Assembly: GCA_900553775.1 (NCBI GenBank)
Contig: USEZ01000025.1
Location: 1-17,146, forward strand
Length of the DNA: 17,146 nucleotides
Direction: 5' to 3'
DNA from: an uncultured Slackia sp.
GTDB taxonomy: Bacteria > Actinomycetota > Coriobacteriia > Coriobacteriales > Eggerthellaceae
Shown here piece after piece: positions 7,861 through 15,756 of this stretch (position 1 is its first letter; every line of letters starts with the position of its first letter). Under the pieces are notes generated by a model, which was not told the DNA's origin, did no database searches, and saw only the letters and a list, made by a program, of their open reading frames with translations. The position numbers and the translations under genes were made by a program.

Positions 7861-9414
7861 ATGGAAGAGAAGATTCTTGCATGCATGGATTCCGAGGCGG
7901 CGAAAAACCCGTCCCTTATAGGTCTTGCGGGGGAGAGCCTGGCTTCGCTTCCTTGGCTCGCGTGCGAGACGAAGGCGGAAGAGTGTCGCGGCAGAGCGCG
8001 TGCGCAAGGCGGTTTCGACGAGGCGTGGGTGATTTCGTGCGACGACATGGAGGCGATCAACGTCGCTGCCGCCATCAGGCATGACGGTTTATGCGGGAAG
8101 GTGTTTTTGATAGTGGACGGCCAGAACGGGTCGCTTGCAAGCCGTGCGACGAATGCGGGAATCGACGGACTGTGGTCGGAGGCGGCGTTCGTGCGTCGCT
8201 ACGCGAAAGCCAAGGCGAGTTTTTCGGCGTCGGCATATGGCGGCGGCGAAGCGCCCGACCGCCTTCTTCCCGCTTCGCATCGGCGCGATTGCGGCGTCGA
8301 AACCGTACACGGCGCCGAGCAGGATGCCTGCGGCGGCTCGCCTTGCGAACATGCGGCCGGCGCAGGAAGGCAAAAGATGCCGACGCAGGGAGGCGGGGCC
8401 CTCTTGCCGTCTGAGCGTGCGCAGCATCTCGCGTCGTCCGATTGTGCGGGCGAAAGCGCTCCGGCGTCGCATGCCTCGTCGTCGCCTGTCGACAGGCCAT
8501 GCGCCAACAGGGCGGATTCGGGCAGAGGTGCGCTTTTGCCGCTCGCAGACGGGTCGAAGAACGTCGAGCCGTGCACGCGCGAGGCTCAGAGACGGGCATA
8601 CGAGGCGAAGGGCGCTCCGACGAAGGAAGGGCCGGCGACGGTTGTGGCCGTCGTAGGAGGAAGCGGGGGTTGCGGAAAGAGCACCCTGTCGGCCTTGCTT
8701 GCGCTGATGGCATCCCGCTCGGGTCTGCGGACGGCGGCTTTCGACGCCGATCTGCAATTCGGCGACCTCGATTATCTTCTCGGCATCCCATCGCCGCTTC
8801 GCATCGAAGAGGTATGCGAGGATCCCTCCCGCTTATCGGGCGCGACATGCGCGCATGATGCGCCGTTTCTTGTGGCCGCGCCTCGAAGGCTCGAGGTGTC
8901 GGAGCTTGTGGCGGCCGAGGTCGCGCCGATGATTTCGGCGTTGAAACGTTCTTTCGACGCGGTGGTCGTCAATACCGGCGCGATGTGGGCGGACGGGCAC
9001 GCCGCCGTTCTCGAAGCGGCCGACGCCGTTGTGTTCGTCATGGACAAGAGGCCGTCTTCCTTGCGGGCCACGGTGCATGCGGTGGAACTTTGCGCGCGGC
9101 TCGGCATCGCGACGACGGGGTTTCTTTTCGTGGTGAACCGCTACGAGAAAACGAGTCTGCTTACGGCGGTCGACGCATCGTGCGCCTTGCACGGCGCCCG
9201 CGTGGTCGAGCTTGCAGATGGCGGACGCGATGTTGACGAATTGCTCGGCGCGGGATATCCGGACGAGCTGCTCGGGTCGAAAAACGCCTTCGTGGAGGGG
9301 GTGCGCGAGATTTTGACGGAGGTTTTGCCGGAACGCCGCGCCGAGGCGCTTCGCGGGCAGAAGGGAGTTTTGAAGAGAAGGCGGTCGCTTTTCGGGAGGG
9401 GAGGTGTCAAATGA
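7861..9414 (+). CDS. tadZ: Tad pilus localisation ATPase TadZ/CpaE
   Basis: The 517-aa protein has an N-terminal receiver-like region (about 1-118), a long low-complexity linker (about 120-258) rich in Ser, Ala, Arg and Cys, and a ParA/MinD-type ATPase domain (about 259-490). The P-loop is GGSGGCGKST (266-275). The catalytic-type Lys273 is present, but the signature Lys of the MinD/ParA deviant Walker A motif is replaced by Ser268. FDADLQFGDLDYLLG (294-308) is the next ATPase motif. TadZ proteins place the pilus machine in the cell and recruit TadA. The C-terminus is very basic (505-517). The ATG at 7861 has a GGAAGG site upstream; the frame is open further back, but that part overlaps cpaB. 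The stop overlaps the tadA start (ATGA). Confidence 0.88.
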   Translation: MEEKILACMDSEAAKNPSLIGLAGESLASLPWLACETKAEECRGRARAQGGFDEAWVISCDDMEAINVAAAIRHDGLCGKVFLIVDGQNGSLASRATNAGIDGLWSEAAFVRRYAKAKASFSASAYGGGEAPDRLLPASHRRDCGVETVHGAEQDACGGSPCEHAAGAGRQKMPTQGGGALLPSERAQHLASSDCAGESAPASHASSSPVDRPCANRADSGRGALLPLADGSKNVEPCTREAQRRAYEAKGAPTKEGPATVVAVVGGSGGCGKSTLSALLALMASRSGLRTAAFDADLQFGDLDYLLGIPSPLRIEEVCEDPSRLSGATCAHDAPFLVAAPRRLEVSELVAAEVAPMISALKRSFDAVVVNTGAMWADGHAAVLEAADAVVFVMDKRPSSLRATVHAVELCARLGIATTGFLFVVNRYEKTSLLTAVDASCALHGARVVELADGGRDVDELLGAGYPDELLGSKNAFVEGVREILTEVLPERRAEALRGQKGVLKRRRSLFGRGGVK

Positions 9415-10724
9415 CGCTGATGGAAAGGGTCGGGTCGGCCCAGGCGGAAAGCGGGCGGTTCGTTTCGGACGCGAACGCCTGGATGCTCGAAGAGTTGAAA
9501 GACGAAGTGGGCGCGATCATCGCGGGCGATACGCTTGCGTCGTTGGCGGTCGACAATCCGAAAAGGGCGCGCAGCGAGCTGAAAAGCGCCATGCGGTCGG
9601 TGTTTTCGACGGCGAAATGGGCGGCACGTTCGGGCGAAACGAAGGAGCAGCTTGCAAAAGAGCTGGTCGATACCGTTTTCGGCCTTGGCCCGCTGCAATC
9701 TCTGGTGGAAGACCGGGACGTGACCGAAATCATGGTGAATGGAACGAGCGCGGTTTTCGTCGAGCGTTTCGGCGTGGTCGAGTTCCAGGGGGCGCTTTTC
9801 GCGAATGCGACGCAATTGCGTTCGTTGATCGATCGGATACTGGCGCCTTTGGGTAGGCGCGTCGATGAAAGCAGCCCCATGGTCGATGCGCGCCTGCCGA
9901 GCGGGCATCGCGTGAACGTGGTCATCCCCCCGATAGCCCTCGACGGCCCCGTGGTGACGATCCGCAAGTTCGCAGAGCGCACGATGAGGCTCGAAGACAT
10001 GCAGGAAAGCGGATCGTTCGATCGCCACGTCGCGCAGTTCCTTCGCTGGGCCGTGGCGGCGCGCAAGAACGTGGCGGTATGCGGGGGAACGGGAAGCGGC
10101 AAGACGACCATGCTCAACGCTCTTTCGTGCGTCATACCGAAACAGGAGCGAATCGTGACGATAGAGGATTCGGCGGAATTGCGATTCAACGAGCATCCGC
10201 ACGTCGTTCGTCTCGAATCCCGTTCGAGCAATGCCGAGGGCGTAGGCGAGGTGAGCATTCGCGACCTGGTGCGCAACGCGCTGCGTATGCGTCCCGACCG
10301 AATCATCGTGGGGGAGTGCCGAGGGGCGGAGGCCTTGGACATGCTGACGGCCATGAACACCGGGCACGATGGGTCTCTGACGACGCTTCATGCGAATTCT
10401 CCGGCCGATATGGTGATGCGTTTGGTGACCATGGTCCGTTATGGGATGGACTTGCCGGTCGAGGTCATAGAGGGAAACATCGCATCGGCCCTCGATGTGG
10501 TGGTGCAGGTTTCAAGGGGCTGCGACGGCCGTCGCTTTGTAAGCTCCCTTGCATCGGTCGTACGCGGCGTGAAGGACGCATGCGTGATCGAGGAGGCGTT
10601 CTCGCGCGCTTCGATGGACGAGCAAGGTTGCTGGAAGTCGGTTCCGATCTGGATAGATGAGGCGTGCGGGCGCGGGTCGATAGACGAATGCGAGGTGGCG
10701 GCATGGAAGGCGGAATGCTTCTAG
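9411..10724 (+). CDS. tadA: Tad pilus assembly ATPase TadA/CpaF
   Basis: This is the cytoplasmic secretion ATPase that drives Flp pilus assembly. The 437-aa length fits CpaF. The N-terminal domain has FGLGPLQSLVEDRDVTEIMV (90-109), typical of the family. The ATPase core carries Walker A GGTGSGKT (225-232), the Asp box TIEDSAEL (250-257), Walker B RIIVGE (297-302), and the His-box region GSLTTLHANSP (321-331). All catalytic motifs look intact. The start ATG overlaps the tadZ stop by four bases and follows GGGAGGGGAGG. Its end overlaps tadB by 22 bases, indicating coupled translation. Confidence 0.96.
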   Translation: MTLMERVGSAQAESGRFVSDANAWMLEELKDEVGAIIAGDTLASLAVDNPKRARSELKSAMRSVFSTAKWAARSGETKEQLAKELVDTVFGLGPLQSLVEDRDVTEIMVNGTSAVFVERFGVVEFQGALFANATQLRSLIDRILAPLGRRVDESSPMVDARLPSGHRVNVVIPPIALDGPVVTIRKFAERTMRLEDMQESGSFDRHVAQFLRWAVAARKNVAVCGGTGSGKTTMLNALSCVIPKQERIVTIEDSAELRFNEHPHVVRLESRSSNAEGVGEVSIRDLVRNALRMRPDRIIVGECRGAEALDMLTAMNTGHDGSLTTLHANSPADMVMRLVTMVRYGMDLPVEVIEGNIASALDVVVQVSRGCDGRRFVSSLASVVRGVKDACVIEEAFSRASMDEQGCWKSVPIWIDEACGRGSIDECEVAAWKAECF

Positions 10725-11698
10725 GAGCATCGTGCGGCGCAGGCTTCGCGTGCGCCTTTTTCGCGGCGTCCGCCGCATGGCGCAGCGTCGAGCATGCCTG
10801 GACGGCTTCTTCGGCGCATGCCGTCGCCGCAGGAGGGGATTCGGGCGATACGCGCGAGAAGCTGATGCGTCTTGCGCGGTATTACGTGCGCAACGGCATC
10901 TCGCTATTCGAGGCCCCGGCCAAGGCGGCGGGTGCAAGCCCCCGCATCCGCCGTTCGGCCGAAGACGCCGCGGGCCTGCTGAGAAGGAGGGGGTGGGATG
11001 CGTCGTGCGAAAGCGTGATTTCCTTGATGCTGTCGGCATGCTGCGCCGCCTCTTTTGCGGCCGTCGTCGTGTTCAGGGCGCCGATCGCAGCGGTCTGCTT
11101 TCCCGTATGCCTGGTCATGGCGGCGTCCATTCTTGTATCGAGGGGGCGTGCGAAGGAAAAGGAGCTTTTGAGGGACCAGGTTCCCGACGCCCTTCGATGC
11201 TTGGAGGCGTGCCTGCATGCGGGGCTTTCCCTTCCTCAGGCGTTTTCTGAGGCGGCCAAAGAGGCGAAACAGCCCCTCAAAGAACCGTTCATGCAGGTGA
11301 CGCGCGATATCGATCTGGGGTTTTCGGTGCAAGAGGCGCTTGCGCGCTTCCACAGAAACGCCGGTCTGGAAGAGCTTGGATTCGTGGCCGTCGCCCTTGA
11401 TATCCAATATGCATGCGGCGGCAACGCGACTCCCGTCCTTCATGCCGCGGAAGACTCCATCTCTCGCGGGCTCGAACTGCGCAGGTCTCTTCGGGTGCAG
11501 ACCGCCCAGGCGCGATTCTCGGCGCAGATGGTCGGCGTGCTTCCGATTTTTCTCATGGCGGTGCTTTCGGCGGCAAGCCCCGGCTTTCTCGATCCGTTTT
11601 TCTCGGATAGCAGGGGAACGGCCATGCTTGCCGTAGCCGTATGCATGCAGGCTGCGGGCGTGCTGATGATTCGCAGGATGCTTTCCGTGGAGGTGTGA
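10703..11698 (+). CDS. tadB: Tad pilus inner-membrane platform protein TadB
   Basis: The 331-aa product has a type II secretion F (T2SF) domain at about 157-290, starting RDQVPDALRCLEACLHAGLS, followed by a Gly-rich turn and a late hydrophobic pair. Membrane segments lie near 105-123, 127-145, 275-292 and 306-325. TadB and TadC form the membrane platform on which TadA acts. ATG 10703 follows GAGGTGG and overlaps the end of tadA; ATG 10715 (four residues later) is an alternative. The frame stays open to 10664, but no better start is there. tadC begins just after its stop. Confidence 0.9.
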   Translation: MEGGMLLGASCGAGFACAFFAASAAWRSVEHAWTASSAHAVAAGGDSGDTREKLMRLARYYVRNGISLFEAPAKAAGASPRIRRSAEDAAGLLRRRGWDASCESVISLMLSACCAASFAAVVVFRAPIAAVCFPVCLVMAASILVSRGRAKEKELLRDQVPDALRCLEACLHAGLSLPQAFSEAAKEAKQPLKEPFMQVTRDIDLGFSVQEALARFHRNAGLEELGFVAVALDIQYACGGNATPVLHAAEDSISRGLELRRSLRVQTAQARFSAQMVGVLPIFLMAVLSAASPGFLDPFFSDSRGTAMLAVAVCMQAAGVLMIRRMLSVEV

Positions 11699-11715
11699 GC
11701 GGAATGGAGGATTCG

Positions 11716-12360
11716 ATGGCGATGGTCGCGTTTATCGGGACGTGCGCTGCGGCCATGGGCGTTTTCGCGAGCCTTTGGCTTGAAGAGGTGCGTTCCGAAA
11801 AGCGAAACGAGCGTGCGATGCGCCGAAAGGCGATCGGGGCCGACGCCGACGCCTCCGGGGCGAAAGGGCTGTCGCGGCGTGCTTTCGGGGCATCCGACCG
11901 AAAGCGCCGTGCTGCGCGCCGGCTGACGGCGGAGCGGCATGTTCCCGAAATGATCGATGCCGTCGCGCTCGGGATGAGGGCGGGGCTTTCGTTCGAAAGC
12001 GCGTTCGCCCTGTACTGCTCTCGATTCGACGACGAGTTGGCACAGGCGTGCCGGCGCGCATGCCGTTCGTGGGAAAGCGGCCTTGTTTCGCGCGATGAGG
12101 CGCTGCGCCTCCTTGCACGCGATTTCGACGTGCCGTCCTTGACGAGGTTCGTGAACAACGTCATCCGCTGTCTGCGGTTCGGAAGCCCTATGTCGCGCAT
12201 GTTCGAGACGACGGCGAGCGAGGCCCGCAGCTGCTATCGGGCCAAGATGGAGGAGTTGGTGGCGAAAGCTCCGGTGAAGATGCTTGTTCCCACGGCAGGG
12301 CTGATCTTGCCGGCGATGCTCATCGTGGTGATGGGTCCGGTACTGCTCGAATTCCTTTGA
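11716..12360 (+). CDS. tadC: Tad pilus inner-membrane platform protein TadC
   Basis: This is a second, shorter T2SF-domain protein, and the partner of TadB. At 214 aa, its N-terminal hydrophobic segment (2-21) is followed by a strongly basic stretch (26-74), then the T2SF domain (about 75-205) from HVPEMIDAVALGMRAGLSFE to the C-terminal hydrophobic LILPAMLIVVMGPVLLEFL. I chose ATG 11716 because GGAGG lies five bases upstream. ATG 11704, four codons earlier, is also possible with GGAGG ten bases away. The next gene begins after about 40 bases. Confidence 0.88.
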   Translation: MAMVAFIGTCAAAMGVFASLWLEEVRSEKRNERAMRRKAIGADADASGAKGLSRRAFGASDRKRRAARRLTAERHVPEMIDAVALGMRAGLSFESAFALYCSRFDDELAQACRRACRSWESGLVSRDEALRLLARDFDVPSLTRFVNNVIRCLRFGSPMSRMFETTASEARSCYRAKMEELVAKAPVKMLVPTAGLILPAMLIVVMGPVLLEFL

Positions 12361-12401
12361 GGGGGAGCGACCGGTCGAAATACGAGGAAAGGAAGGATGC
12401 G

Positions 12402-12698
12402 ATGGTGCGGATGGAATGCGCGAAAGCGGCGACGGGCATTTTGAGGGATGCGTTGCCGGAAGGTTTATCGAACGCGCGCTGCGGCTTGGCGGAGCGTATC
12501 GAGGCGGCGGAGGAGAGAATGCGGCTTTCTGCGGCGCGCATGCATGCGAGGCTTGCGTGCCGAAGCGGGCAGGGCACGACGGAGTACGCGATTCTCGTCG
12601 GGGTTCTTGTCGTCATCGCGATCGTCGCCATCACGATGTTTCGTCCGAAGATCGAAGAGCTATGGAATGCCATAGCGGACGGCATCAACGGGCTGTGA
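12402..12698 (+). CDS. flp: Flp-type (type IVb) major pilin precursor
   Basis: This should encode the main pilus subunit. It has the classic class III prepilin signal: RSG then QGTTEY, with Glu at +5 and Tyr at +6 after cleavage at Gly56, then a hydrophobic helix (63-79) and a short tail. From ATG 12402 (GGAAGG five bases upstream) the product is 98 aa with a very long 56-residue leader. An internal ATG at 12519 has a stronger GGAGG site five bases upstream and gives a 59-aa precursor with a 17-residue basic leader, nearer the family norm. The 39 codons between the two starts have mostly G/C third positions, which suggests they are really coding. A TTG at 12357 could extend it further. The mature pilin would be 42 aa in all cases. 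Confidence 0.88.
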   Translation: MVRMECAKAATGILRDALPEGLSNARCGLAERIEAAEERMRLSAARMHARLACRSGQGTTEYAILVGVLVVIAIVAITMFRPKIEELWNAIADGINGL

Positions 12699-12910
12699 TG
12701 GCCGTGTTCTGCCGGGTCCGTTCGATCGCACGTGCGGCAAAAGGGCAAGGGACGGTCGAATACGCCCTGGTGGCGGCAGTGTTTATTGCAATGATCGTCT
12801 GTCTTGGGGTGCTGTGGCGATTCGTCGCGGAAGGAGGGTTTTCTTCCGGAGTCGTCGAATCGCTCACCCATCGGCTTGCGAAGGGGGTGGTCGATCTTGC
12901 GGCGTTTTGA
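12698..12910 (+). CDS. Second small Flp-like pilin or TadE-like pseudopilin
   Basis: A 70-aa protein starts in a TGATG overlap with the flp stop, so it is probably translated by coupling; there is no clear ribosome site of its own. A basic 16-residue leader ends in Gly16, followed by QGTVEYALV with Glu at +5 and Tyr at +6, then a hydrophobic helix (about 23-40) and a 30-residue amphipathic tail. It differs from the first pilin in sequence beyond the cleavage motif. It may be a minor pilin, a tip subunit, or a short TadE-like pseudopilin; I cannot decide which. Confidence 0.8.
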   Translation: MAVFCRVRSIARAAKGQGTVEYALVAAVFIAMIVCLGVLWRFVAEGGFSSGVVESLTHRLAKGVVDLAAF

Positions 12911-13382
12911 CGGGCAGGCGACTGTCGAAGCGGCCCTTCTTGCGCCGGCGGTCTTGGTCTGTCTACTGCTGCTTTTGCAGCCTGGAATCGTTTTATACGA
13001 CCGCGCCGTCATGGAGGCTGCCGCATCGCAGGGGTGCAGGCTTCTCGAGACGAGGGCGTCGCAAAGTGAATCGGATGCGCGTGCGTTCATAGAACGCCGT
13101 CTCGCAGCCGTTCCTGATACGGGCATATTCCACGCGGGTTCGTGGAATATCGAGGTGAACGGATCGGAGGGGATGGAAGAGGTGTCGGTGAGCATAGCCC
13201 ATTCCCTCGATCCGCTGCCTTTGGCGGATGCCGCCTTGGGCCTTGCGGGGATGCTCGACGGGGACGGCCGGTATCGCCAAGAGGTCGTGCGGGTCGCGAA
13301 TGTCCGCGACGGATGGCTGATGGATTCGGCAAACGGCGCCGACCCCGAAGCATGGATGCGACGCTGGGAAGAAAAAGCGTGA
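12897..13382 (+). CDS. tadE: TadE-like pseudopilin
   Basis: The best start is TTG at 12897, overlapping the previous gene by 14 bases, with AAGGGGG nine bases upstream. The product is 161 aa. A six-residue leader ends in Gly6, then QATVEAALLAPAVLVCLLLLL, with Glu at +5, is the TadE-type hydrophobic segment. The rest (about 33-161) should lie outside the membrane. TadE and TadF are prepilin-peptidase substrates needed for Flp pilus formation. The frame is open upstream to 12804, but that would place about 31 odd residues ahead of the leader. A perfect 10-bp inverted repeat lies inside the gene. Confidence 0.8.
   Translation: MRRFDGQATVEAALLAPAVLVCLLLLLQPGIVLYDRAVMEAAASQGCRLLETRASQSESDARAFIERRLAAVPDTGIFHAGSWNIEVNGSEGMEEVSVSIAHSLDPLPLADAALGLAGMLDGDGRYRQEVVRVANVRDGWLMDSANGADPEAWMRRWEEKA
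13125..13150. repeat. Perfect inverted repeat inside tadE
   Basis: ATATTCCACG (13125-13134) and CGTGGAATAT (13141-13150) are exact reverse complements with a 6-nt loop. In mRNA this would be a stable hairpin in mid-gene. It has no T tract, so it is not a terminator. Confidence 0.6.
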
Positions 13383-13400
13383 TGGAGAAGAGGGGAAATC

Positions 13401-15275
13401 ATGGAAGGTACGGATTCGGGCGGAAACGCGCCGCCCCGCTGCATGACCGACATGTTTCGCCGACGCGACGGCTTTACGACGTTCGGCGCGGCGTGCGCCC
13501 TTTTGGTTTCATGCGCGCTGGCGTTCGCGTGCGTATGGACCGTCCGAAGCCAATCGCGCGCAGCGGGCGTGCAGGCCGTGGCCGATGCTGCCGCGCTTGC
13601 TGCGGAAAACGAAGTGGCCGAATTCGTCATAGCGGTGCGTGCGGCCGATGCCACGCTTCTCAGCATGTCCCTTACGGGGCTTTCGCTTGTCGGAGTGGGC
13701 ACGGCGTGCTGCTTGGCCCCGCCCTGCGCCGCTTTGGGAAAGACGTTGATAGAAACGGGAAAGGGCATCCTTGCCAGGCAGGACGATGTCGCGCGGGCGG
13801 CCGAAAAGGCGCTTTCGGCCGCTCAGGATGCCCTGCCCGCGCTGTCTCAGGTCCAAGCCCAGGCGGTCATTCGGGAGAATGCGCCGTCGCTTGACGGCGA
13901 GGCGGCCGGATACATCGAGCTGGTTCCCGAGCAGGGCGAGCCGATTTCGATCGGAGATGCGGCCGCCGCCCAGGATGCCGCCGATGCCGCGCAGGAACAA
14001 AGCGACGAGATAGCGTCGGCGGCCGAGGAGGCGCAGCAGGCAAGAGACGAAGCGCAAGAGGCTCTCGAGCGGGGGTTCATGCATGACTGCGGCGACCCGG
14101 AAGGCTATTGCATGTACGAGAGGGCGGATGCGCTTGCCGGCATGCCTTCGGAGCTGAATCCGCTTTATCACAGCGTGCATACCTGGTCGTTCGAGGTTGC
14201 GTTGAAGCGCGCCCAGGCGTATTACCCGTATCGCGCGTCGCACGAGGCGCCTGAAGACGACAGCGTGGAAGCGTGCGCTCGAAGCGCCTTGCGCAAGAAC
14301 TTCTACGAGTTCGCTTCCGAAGAGGTCGCGAAAGGGCATGCGATCGACGACGGGGAATCGGCGCCCGATATCGTGTTTCCGCTGCTTCCGAAAAACACTT
14401 CGGAAATGAAGGAGACGAGCCTGTATACCGACAAGGCGTATCCGGTCGCGGCGGGCTGCCTTCATGCGTGGGAAGGATGCCCCGCGGCGCAAGGAGGCTG
14501 CGAAGGGTTCGGATCGCTTGCCGAGCAGGATGCGGGGGCATGCGGCGTGTGCGCCGTATGCGGATTCGACGCCGTCGCGCTCGGCAAGGTGGCTTCGGCT
14601 TCGTCTTCGATAGAAAACGGTTTCGAGTACCACTATAGAAAAGTCGCCGAGGCCGCTCGCGATTATACGGACGCCCTTGCTCGCGCATTGCCCGCCGAAT
14701 CGGCGGCGAAAGATGCGGTCCAAGGGATTTTCGATCGCATCGAGGCGGCTTTGGGAGAGATGAAATCGTGCCGTATCGAGGCGTATCCCCCGGGGCGTTT
14801 CGGAACGCTTGCCGCCATCGCGTTCGATTCCCGGGGCCAAGACGGCGTTCCCTTCGTTTCCGCAACGCATGATATCGGGTCGTTCGCGGCGGTTTCCTCG
14901 GCGGTTCTTGCCGACGACGCGCAGGAGAACGTGCTTTCCTCTTTGCTTGACGGGGTTGCGGAGGATATCGGGCCGCCCCTTTCGGACGCCGTTCCCGAAG
15001 TGCTCTCGCTTTGGGGGTCGTTGATAGAGGCGTATTCGTCGGGTACGGAGGGGCTTGCTTCGGGCGTGCGCGACCTGATCGATTCGATACCCCTCATGGG
15101 ATCGAGCGGACTGGGAACATGGGCGTGCGAGTCGTTTCTCGCGATCCTCGAGGCGGCGGGGCTTGAGCCTGCGAACACCGAGGCGCCGAAGCCTTTCGTG
15201 GCCAATACCGAACATGTCGCCGCACGAGGAGAGGGCCCGATCGCATCGGCGATAGCGGCATTGAAGGGGTCGTGA
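13401..15275 (+). CDS. Large TadG-like envelope protein of the Tad locus
   Basis: The 624-aa protein has a basic N-terminus, one membrane segment (about 28-48), and then RAAGVQAVADAAALAAEN (53-70), matching the ADAAALA signature after the membrane helix of TadG-like pilus proteins. Residues 125-225 are Ala/Glu/Gln-rich and helical, probably coiled coil. A cysteine cluster follows at 353, 360, 367, 381, 384 and 387, ending in CxxCxxC. The rest (about 395-624) matches nothing I know. It probably projects from the membrane and helps pilus assembly or anchoring. The ATG at 13401 follows AGAGGGG. The stop overlaps a GTG of the next frame. The family call rests only on the N-terminus and context. 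Confidence 0.65.
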   Translation: MEGTDSGGNAPPRCMTDMFRRRDGFTTFGAACALLVSCALAFACVWTVRSQSRAAGVQAVADAAALAAENEVAEFVIAVRAADATLLSMSLTGLSLVGVGTACCLAPPCAALGKTLIETGKGILARQDDVARAAEKALSAAQDALPALSQVQAQAVIRENAPSLDGEAAGYIELVPEQGEPISIGDAAAAQDAADAAQEQSDEIASAAEEAQQARDEAQEALERGFMHDCGDPEGYCMYERADALAGMPSELNPLYHSVHTWSFEVALKRAQAYYPYRASHEAPEDDSVEACARSALRKNFYEFASEEVAKGHAIDDGESAPDIVFPLLPKNTSEMKETSLYTDKAYPVAAGCLHAWEGCPAAQGGCEGFGSLAEQDAGACGVCAVCGFDAVALGKVASASSSIENGFEYHYRKVAEAARDYTDALARALPAESAAKDAVQGIFDRIEAALGEMKSCRIEAYPPGRFGTLAAIAFDSRGQDGVPFVSATHDIGSFAAVSSAVLADDAQENVLSSLLDGVAEDIGPPLSDAVPEVLSLWGSLIEAYSSGTEGLASGVRDLIDSIPLMGSSGLGTWACESFLAILEAAGLEPANTEAPKPFVANTEHVAARGEGPIASAIAALKGS

Positions 15276-15756
15276 CCGGTCTTTCGAAGTGCGATGGGCG
15301 TTTTGCGGCATTCGTCGTCGGGTTGGAAGGGGGATGCATGGACGGTTTTTCCATAAAAGGCGGCGCGTTTGTGAGGCGCCTTTCGGGGCATGCGGGAAAC
15401 GCATCGAAGGCGGATTGCGCGGGCCGAAAGCGCCCGGGGAATGCGCGGCGTCGTTCGGGACAGATGGCGGTCGAATTCGCCGTGACGATTCCCGTCATGG
15501 CGGCGGTGGCGTTCATCGTGACGGCTTGGGGTACGGCGGGAGCGGGAGCCGGTGCTGCCGCCGGAGCTGGGGCAGGGGCGTCGCTGACTGTATTGACGGT
15601 TTGTTGTGTTGCCGGGTCATCGGTCTTGGTCTCGGCACGGAAAATCTTCATCGATTGGCCAATGCTTTTGGCTAGCTCAGGGAGCTTCTTCGCGCCAAAC
15701 AGCAGCACGATGATAAGTAGAATGATAATGAGCTCGGTGGGGCGAAGATTAGGCAT
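15094..15756 (-). CDS. tatA: Sec-independent translocase TatA/E-like, 3' end lost at the junction
   Basis: TatA builds the pore-like part of the twin-arginine export system. Reading the minus strand from ATG 15756 (AAGGA ribosome site ahead), residues 1-46 match TatA: a membrane helix (about 8-20), the FGAKKLPELAKSIGQSMKIF hinge and amphipathic helix, then a polar stretch. An Ala/Pro repeat tail (60-78) follows, as in many TatA proteins. Beyond about residue 78 (15,523) the frame is antisense to the prepilin-like and TadG-like genes and runs to a stop at 15094, giving 220 aa in total against a usual length near 60-110. Only about 15,525-15,756 is real tatA. No tatC is in the window. Confidence 0.85.
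   Translation of the reverse strand: MPNLRPTELIIILLIIVLLFGAKKLPELAKSIGQSMKIFRAETKTDDPATQQTVNTVSDAPAPAPAAAPAPAPAVPQAVTMNATAAMTGIVTANSTAICPERRRAFPGRFRPAQSAFDAFPACPERRLTNAPPFMEKPSMHPPSNPTTNAAKRPSHFERPVTTPSMPLSPMRSGPLLVRRHVRYWPRKASAPRCSQAQAPPPRGSRETTRTPMFPVRSIP

Noticed and set aside
8199..8576. Possible separate gene within the low-complexity middle of tadZ
   Set aside because: The plus frame of tadZ is continuous through it and a disordered linker explains the composition.
13509..15404. A 631-aa minus-strand frame opposite the TadG-like gene
   Set aside because: Arg-rich composition typical of antisense GC-rich DNA. The plus-strand frame fits the operon, has a ribosome site and shows a TadG-like N-terminus.
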